Assembly: GCF_039555335.1 (NCBI RefSeq)
Contig: NC_092642.1
Span: 9,248,752 to 9,312,751 of the forward strand
Direction of reading: 5' to 3'
From: Amphiura filiformis
Taxonomy: Eukaryota > Echinodermata > Ophiuroidea > Amphilepidida > Amphiuridae
DNA: 64,000 bases
Under the pieces are notes generated by a model. That model worked only from the letters and a program-made list of their open reading frames with translations, searched no databases and was not told the origin of the DNA. Shown here in pieces: positions 57,441-64,000 of this stretch. The position numbers and the translations under genes were made by a program. Within the stretch, counting starts at the first letter, position 1. Every line of letters begins with the position of its first letter.

Positions 57441-59270
57441 GGGAATGCAGTTTAATTTGTACATCAAATGAAACACAAAATTATCCCTGCAGCTGAAATG
57501 GGATCGCCCTCGTGAGGTCACAAGATGTTTTCATGGGGAGCCAATTGGGTGACTTGTTTGGTATCAGGAGGGCCAATCACGGGCATCCTTGCTCGGGGCC
57601 GTCAGTGGCCATTTTGTTGGCTAAGGCCATTCTCTGTCAGTTTTTCAGCAAGAACGGATGCAGACATTTTTTATCCCACCCACCACTCCCCACATGTCAT
57701 ATTTGATATCTGTTTAAAATTGATTTCAAGAGTTTGATAGTGTGTCATAAAATTTGAGTCTCGCAGTAGTGAGACAAGTACATATAAAGTGTCGGTCTTC
57801 AAATTAAAAGGTAATTAGGAATGAGATGAAATACGAAGGAGAAATGAAAATATATTCGATTGAGAGTTCTCCGAATTTGAATAATATTCTAATTACATTG
57901 AGGTTTTTTGAGTTACATAGTAGTATGACTATTGTATACGGGTGTGAGAGTGTGCGTGGGTAGATCACTTTAGGTTCAGTTTCTATCTCAGCAACACATT
58001 CTATTCTGTGGCGCAGTTGTATTTTTTTAAAATTCTATTTTGTATAGGTGTGTTCACTCTAGTGTGTCTTCAGAAGCATTAACAAAATCGATACAATTGG
58101 TACCACTTTCAGTCTTAGGTGGTAATGCCCTTCAGTCTTAGGTCGAGTAATTTTATTTTTAGCAGGAAGGAAGGAATTAACACCAGGTTGGCATGGGATA
58201 GCTAGACAGGGGCCAAGTACTATGCCCTTAGATTTCTTGTTCATCAAAGTATAAATAAAAATGAAATATTGGGTTCAAGTTTTTATGAGGTTGCGCAGCC
58301 GGCTGGTTATCGCGTTAATTTCTGTTAAAGGCTGCCTTTTGTATTAGACATGGTATCCTAGTTATGTATTCGAATTCATAAATGTGCAGAGCATGGCACT
58401 GTGTTTGCTTGGCGTTGGCAGCGAAAAATAACGGGTTTTGCAATTAAAAAAATCGGGTTAATGGTCCACTGTGGTGAAGAGGCCTCAACCGTAAAATTCA
58501 GTGGCTCTTCAAATAATCACAAGTGTGGATCTTGCGGTATTTACTAGCAAAGGAAATGAGGGGATCAGAAATAGCTTATTCCATGGTACAGGGTACGGAT
58601 GTTAACAAGTAGTCCTTGTGGCAGTTTTTGGATCATTTTTCTAAAATGATCCATTTAATGTTCCGAATTATACATGTACTACATTAATAAATTCTATTTA
58701 GTAGTTCCAATATCCGTAGGCATCTACCTACTGGGTATTTGGCGTTGGTATTTTTACCGATGTCCACTATGTAATCCAAATATGAATATAATAGGAAAAT
58801 GAGAAAGGTATCAGCCATTTAATTTCTTTTGACGCGCTAGATGACTGCCTAGCGAATTCATGTAAGTCCGCGGCATTTTATATTCTCTCCATTGGTATTA
58901 TGGAGCTTTTTATTTCCTCCTCCGAGGAGATATCGTGTAGAGGATTGCCTAGCGAAATATTTGTCCATTGGTATATGGAGCTTTTCCTCCTCGATATGGA
59001 GTTGATCGCTAGATGAGTGCCTAGCGAAATAGTTCCCAGTGTGTTAAGGGGAATTCTTGGGTTATAGGCGCAACTAGCTTCCCAGTAATTGTTGAGATGC
59101 TCGGTCGGGTATTTACTTCGGGCGAAAAAGTTGTCCAGAAATCATTATTATTTGGCTGATTCCAGGGAATTTTCTAAAAACATTGCTTGAATAAATTATG
59201 CGTTCTTTCTGAATGGCTGACTAGAGGCCCAAATTTTGGTGTAAGTGTTTTTGTCATTTCAGTGTCTGGG
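57441..59270. other. 1.8-kb stretch absent from the gene A flank
   Basis: Interrupts the duplicated 5' flank (57270-57440 / 59312-59395 versus contiguous 33072-33240). No domain or TIR found. At 58850-59035 there are three diverged copies of a tgcctagcgaa / attggtatatggagctttt unit. Confidence 0.5.
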
Positions 59271-59398
59271 GATAATTGAATAACGACCTTTTTCAATCAT
59301 TTGACAATGTGCACTTATGCGTAACTTAGTAAATGATGACCTGGAATTTCTATTGAAGAAATCAACATAATTTACTTTACAGAAAGATATCTTGAATT

Positions 59399-59640
59399 GG
59401 GAAGCACGGTGGTCCAATGGTTAGGCCGCGAGCTTCATAATCGAAAGGTTGTGGGTTCGAGCCCCACCGCGGCCAGTGTGTTGCGTCCTTGGGCAAGACG
59501 GCTTAGTTCCCAATTGCCTCACTCCATCCAGGTGTAAAATGGGGAGCTGCTGGGGGTAATCACAATCTAAGTCAGCTGAGAGTACCTGCGCATCAGTTGC
59601 GGACTTATGGAAGCACAAATGATTCTGATGTATCCTAATG
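59399..59640 (+). mobile_element. tRNA-derived SINE
   Basis: Head 59399-59475 is tRNA-like: A box ggtggtccaatggttagg, anticodon-loop-like ttcataatc, and B box gtgggttcgagccccac with a perfect 5-bp T stem. The body is gcgtccttgggcaagacgg and attgcctcactccatccagg, then gtgtaaaatgggg, typical of metazoan SINE2-type elements. Confidence 0.78.
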
Positions 59641-60054
59641 ACAGATGAATAATTGTTTAAGTGTATTTGAATTTACATTATGTGCGAAGTTTAGAAAACT
59701 TTGTTAACAATTTAATATAATAATTTATAAACAGATGAGGCTTCAGCCTAGAAGAGCTATTAACAGTATTGATTCATTAGCATTCCGAACCATTGAAATC
59801 TATATTATTTCTGGAAGTGGATACGTTCCCAGAACACGGCCTTGGCATACTTTAATCAAACTGGCACTAGTATTTGTGGATTTATACCAAACTAAGTTTG
59901 TTGTTTGACGAAAACACACATGTCTCTGTGTATAAAGGGTCAAAGATATTCTCGTATTTTCTGTATGCAGAAATACACAATATTAAATATCAACAATAAC
60001 ACACATCAATGTTTTTAAGCAGGTAAAATCCCAAAATATAGCACGCTTTTTGTT

Positions 60055-60866
60055 ATGTTTTCTGTTTTCTATAGACGAATCCAATTTCACGCATTCCTAT
60101 ACCTCAATGGCTGCCAAATCCGTTCTGAAAATGACATCAACATCATACAAGGTGATCTTGATAATATTACTTATTGGTGTCAAATCAATAAAATGTCTTT
60201 AAATCCTGATAAATGCAAAGTTATGCGTCTAAGTAGGAGAGTTGGTGTTGCGCATCGCAGTCCCTTTTATAATATTCTCAACTCGCCTTTGGGTGTTGTG
60301 CAAAGCTACAAATATTTGGGTATTATCATTTCTTCTAATCTGAAATGGGGGGATCACATTAAGCATATTACTTCCAGGGCTTCAAGGCTCCTTGGTTTCA
60401 TCAGACGTCTTGTTCGCTGTAATGATGCTGATATCCTTGTTAGGCTTTACAATACATTATGCCGCCCCATTCTTGAATACGGGGCCCAGCTTGGATTCCA
60501 CATCAGTCTGGTCATCTTAAAAAAAATATTCAGAAGCGCTTAGCACGCTCAGGGGCGAGTTGTCTTATAATGAGCGCCTCCAAAGACCTAGTCTCACCTC
60601 ACTGGAGAACATATACATATCTTGCCATTGCCTATGTTACCAAGTGTCTCTGTGGTGTGTATGACGTTGATCCCTTCAAATATATCAAGATTAATTTGCG
60701 TCATGCAGACACTCTTAAGTTTCATCATTCATATGCCAGAACTGACAGTTTTAAATTCACAGTTTTTAATAGATTTCCTGTTTATTTTGACAATTTACCC
60801 TCTCATGTCAAGGACCAACTCTTGATGAGTCTTCCTAGTTTTTTACAAGGTACAAAAAATATTTAA
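60055..60866 (+). mobile_element. Jockey/CR1-group RT C-terminal fragment, decayed
   Basis: 60055-60543 reads IIQGDLDNITYWCQINKMSL, NPDKCKVMRLSR, KYLGIIISSNLKWGDHI and RPILEYGAQ, i.e. the region just after the RT active site. After a frameshift it continues SYNERLQRPSLTSLENIY and FKFTVFNRFPVYFDNLPSHV to 60866, followed by a T run. The YADD box and everything upstream are missing, so it is 5'-truncated. Confidence 0.8.
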
Positions 60867-61390
60867 TTTTTTTTTTTTTTTTTTAAATAGGTCTACATTT
60901 AATTTATACTTAATTTATACTTTTTTTTAATTTTATTCATTTTGCTTTTAGATTAAACAGGACAAAAGACAAATAACTTGAGAAAAAATAAATAAAAGAT
61001 AGAAAGAATAAAAACAACACACACAAGTACAAAAGCATCTCTTATATCACTAGTACGATACAATATTATGCATATTTTTAAATTCGTTTAAATACTTTGT
61101 TTGTCCGTGGGCACATGAGAAAGACAATAATAATTAATATGTTATATTTATATATAATTACTTTGTTGTTACATTATTTTCTTACACAAAACCTTCCCAT
61201 TTCATACGAAAGATATTCAATTTATTTATTCTCTGAAAACAAGCTTTTTCTTCTTCAATTTTTTACTTAAAAATGTGAGAACGTGGCGATATATGGTTTC
61301 TCATTTGAAAACCTGTTCCTAAATAAATAATACTTAGCACTCAGAATAATATAGTTTTAAGCACTTTGAACCTTGAATGTCCTTCCAGTC
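60867..61390. other. AT-rich, no gene recognised
   Basis: Poly-T run then AT-rich sequence; likely 3' UTR of the neighbouring minus-strand retroelement in part. Confidence 0.5.
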
Positions 61391-61396
61391 CCCAAA

Positions 61397-62893
61397 TTAT
61401 ATCTTGTAACATAGATGTATTCGAGTCTGTATCTTTCCATTTAACCATGTCTCTATCTCCTTCCAAAAAGAGTTTATTTGATGGCATTCCCAGAACATGT
61501 GATCAATTGTTTCTTTATTTTGACATAAATGACAATTTTCGTTCTCTTTCAGATTAATAAGCTTTAAATAACTATTGCTTGGAATAATTCGATGAAGGAT
61601 TTTACATTGAAAAAATCTCATTCTTTCTTCAGTGGTAATTTGAAAAGGTAATGTCCAAATGTATTCCCAATTTAGATTACCCAAATGATCAAACAAACGA
61701 TCATAATAATTCTGATTTACTGGTTTTGTTGATTGTGACATGTTAAATTGTTTAGATACATCACGAGTTGTTAACTTCTTTATTTCTAACGAAATGTTTT
61801 TTTCAATACTTTTAAGTTTTCCCATATCTGTTTCAGAAAGTTTCTTTATTTCTAATTTCCATTCCCTTGGTAAACTATTTATAACACCGTAATATGTTAC
61901 AAAATCAATACATCGTCCATATTTTTCACAAAGCTTTTCGTATGAATAAAATGAACCTTTATCATCTAATATATCTTTAATCTTTATTAGTCTTGTTCGA
62001 GCTCTATTAAGAGACTTGTTTACATCTTTTGAAAACAACTTGTTATAACTTAGTGGCATATGCAATACATCTTCCAAATTGATTGTTTCTTTGTTATTAC
62101 ATTGTTTAAAACTTTGCCAGCTTAAAATGACTTCTTTGTAAAACTGGGGGAAATTTGCAGGAAAAACAGAATCATCAACATTACATTGTAATAGGAACTC
62201 CAGACCTCCCATTCTATTAAAGAAATAATTTGGGACATCTTTCCACGGTGCATAACCTTCACTCAAAAATCTTTTTAGCCACATTATCTTTAATGCTTTG
62301 TCTGTATTGAATATATTTACCATCTCTATTCCTCCGCTTTCTTTTGGTGCAATTAAAACAGAACGTTTGATTTTTTCTGGTTTTCCACTCCATAAGAAGT
62401 TATACAGTATCTTTTGAACATCAGATAACACATTTCCACTCACATAATCTGTGGACATTAAATAAGTCATTTGTGAAATACCAATACTTTTTACTAATAA
62501 GACCTTTCCTCTAAGTGTTAGATCTCTTTGTCTCCAAATATCTAATTTGTCCTTTAATTTTGTGAGTCTTGGTTGAATATTATACTCATTACATTTTTTA
62601 CTATCATAACCAACAAATAAGCCCAATATTTTCACAGGTTCCTTAGTTGGTTTAATACCATAAACATAATCATTACAGTTTCCAAGACTTCTTATCTTCA
62701 TCAATTCTGTTTTCTCCAAATTTATCTTCAAAACAGACAACCTTCCAAACTTATCTATTTCTCTTACAAGATTCTCCACAGATTTTGAATCGGATAGAAA
62801 AAAGGTTGCATCATCTGCAAAAAAGGAGCACTTAAGCTCCACCCCACTTGGGAGTTCTATGCCATTAAGGCGATATAATACCCTGATTTTCAT
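61397..62893 (-). CDS. Tx1/L1-like retrotransposon RT C-terminal half, long intact frame
   Basis: 498 codons, no internal stop. It begins just before the catalytic box CSFFADDATFFL (residues about 22-33; FADD variant), then KINLEKTELMKI, KILGLFVGYDSK, LSLRGK-like LTLRGKVLLVKS, NFLWSGKPEKIKRS and a long C-terminal domain ending with a CCHC-type finger CHLCQ...HMFWEC. These are hallmarks of the L1/Tx1 group. The N-terminal RT blocks and endonuclease are missing, so the copy is 5'-truncated near 62900, yet the remaining frame is open, which suggests fairly recent insertion. Confidence 0.85.
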   Translation of the reverse strand: MKIRVLYRLNGIELPSGVELKCSFFADDATFFLSDSKSVENLVREIDKFGRLSVLKINLEKTELMKIRSLGNCNDYVYGIKPTKEPVKILGLFVGYDSKKCNEYNIQPRLTKLKDKLDIWRQRDLTLRGKVLLVKSIGISQMTYLMSTDYVSGNVLSDVQKILYNFLWSGKPEKIKRSVLIAPKESGGIEMVNIFNTDKALKIMWLKRFLSEGYAPWKDVPNYFFNRMGGLEFLLQCNVDDSVFPANFPQFYKEVILSWQSFKQCNNKETINLEDVLHMPLSYNKLFSKDVNKSLNRARTRLIKIKDILDDKGSFYSYEKLCEKYGRCIDFVTYYGVINSLPREWKLEIKKLSETDMGKLKSIEKNISLEIKKLTTRDVSKQFNMSQSTKPVNQNYYDRLFDHLGNLNWEYIWTLPFQITTEERMRFFQCKILHRIIPSNSYLKLINLKENENCHLCQNKETIDHMFWECHQINSFWKEIETWLNGKIQTRIHLCYKI

Positions 62894-62909
62894 CAGTACC
62901 CATCTTCTT

Positions 62910-64000
62910 TTTTTTGTTGCAAATTTATGAAGTATATAAATATGTTCATCATCTCATGTCCTGAACTTATAAAATATCTCTACGTACAAAGTGGTTTTAA
63001 ATCATTTTAGAAAATCATTTTAGCCCTATATATTTTTTTGTTTACTGTATCCTGGTAACTGAGATGTGTGTTTCATAACAAACCATAATTTATTCTATTG
63101 AACATGTCCAAGTAGAATACATGAATAGAATACATTAAATCCTTTGTTATACTATCTATAGAAATGTACTCACTGATTATATAACACTGAATAAATTAAA
63201 TAGGCCTAATCTCTTCCACATAGACAATTTAATACTACACCGTGTATGTATCTTCTATAATGTGTAGGTTAGGAAAACATATTAAAAAAGGCTATAAGGT
63301 CATCAAAGGTCAGGTTATAGGTCAATTGGTTCAGGTCAAATTCAGGCATCAATTTTGAATACATGTGATAGTCTGTGATATCATACATGTCATAATGAGG
63401 CATCAATTTTGATATTTTGTCTGTTACTGGATATATAATGGAAATGTGTGAGGTGGATATACTAAAATACCTTGGGATGTAAATGGTGAGTACAATTTAG
63501 ATTGCCTAGTTGAGTTGGATTGGGCAAATAAATATAAAATAGTTACCAAAATCACAAAAATGAAGCTTACGGAAAACTACCTAATATGGTGGTATAGGTG
63601 ACAAAAATACAATCTTTTTCAACATTGCTGTAGTGTGGTTGTGGTAACCTGTTACCTATGGCTTAATTAAGTTTCAGTGACATAGTGTCGCAAGTTCAAA
63701 ATACAAAATATAGCTCGACATTGAAAATAGAAGCATTTTAACCGGTTCGTTTTTTGATAGTTGTGGAGCACCAAGTTCATGAAGTCATAAAAGAAATCAG
63801 GGACCACTTATTCCCATTTTACATATCAACATTATTTTTCTAATGTGTTAGCAACACATATCCAAAATTTTAACGAAATCCGTTGATAGTAAGCTTTCCA
63901 AAATGAAGTGAATTTAAATCATCAGTGATGTACCTCCTTTTGGCTTCTATCTTCAAAAGCATGTAAGCTACATTGATACCGATGCCACCAATAAAACGAG
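62910..64000. other. No gene recognised
   Basis: AT-rich with no frame above 60 codons. A short tandem-like phrase (aggcatcaattttga) occurs at 63345 and 63398. Confidence 0.5.

Noticed and set aside
57512..57737. Two overlapping plus-strand frames
   Set aside because: Neither shows a domain, splice context or conservation with the gene A flank.

Overview
This is a gene-poor, AT-rich, repeat-dense eukaryotic window. It contains no operons, ribosome binding sites or prokaryotic gene density. Introns have GT..AG borders, and the mobile fraction is a mix of CR1, RTE-like, Tx1/L1-like, Jockey-group and Penelope-like retroelements, tRNA-derived SINEs and many TIR/foldback DNA elements. With a vertebrate-type bile acid/sodium symporter (SLC10) pair and an adhesion-GPCR exon, this points to a marine invertebrate deuterostome. 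An echinoderm such as a brittle star is my best guess, but it is an inference from sequence style, not proof.

The only well-supported host genes are two head-to-tail SLC10 (NTCP/ASBT-type) paralogues on the minus strand. Gene A has exons at 32013-32159, 28762-28955, 26205-26409 and 16467-16922 (333 aa). Gene B has exons at 56494-56688, 40184-40377, 35187-35391 and 34100-34549 (347 aa). Exon lengths (exons 2 and 3 identical at 194 and 205 nt), phases and splice sites match, and flanking and intronic sequence is also duplicated, so they arose by tandem segmental duplication. Both second introns carry the same RTE-like fossil with the same stop lesion, so the insertion preceded the duplication. 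A Penelope-like element later landed inside the gene B copy of that fossil. A third, scrambled SLC10 remnant (part of exon 4 joined to part of exon 2) lies at 15870-16090.

Layout: 1-6500 holds a TIR element, a TIR-flanked 150-bp satellite (1767-3643), a dispersed repeat, and three tandem relics of a histone-mRNA-type 3' stem-loop (minus strand). 6753-6929 is the last exon of an adhesion GPCR (TM6-TM7, plus strand). 7100-15800 is repeats, MITEs and a SINE. 15870-33250 is the SLC10 remnant and gene A, with a TIR element carrying a regularly spaced 15-bp motif (17172-19043), a hammerhead-ribozyme-like core (19492-19525) and several long palindromes. 33250-57440 is gene B, whose 16-kb first intron holds two inverted copies of a 1.2-kb TIR element, a tandem repeat containing DR1-type nuclear-receptor sites, and a nearly complete CR1 retrotransposon (ORF1 esterase; ORF2 PHD-endonuclease-RT broken by three frameshifts). 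57440-64000 is 5' flank plus a SINE, a Jockey-group RT fragment and a long Tx1/L1-like RT open reading frame.

I see no clearly new gene system. The items most worth follow-up are the SLC10 duplication history, the start-codon loss in gene A, the ribozyme-like core, the periodic motif element, the histone stem-loop relics and the DR1-bearing repeat in the transporter intron.
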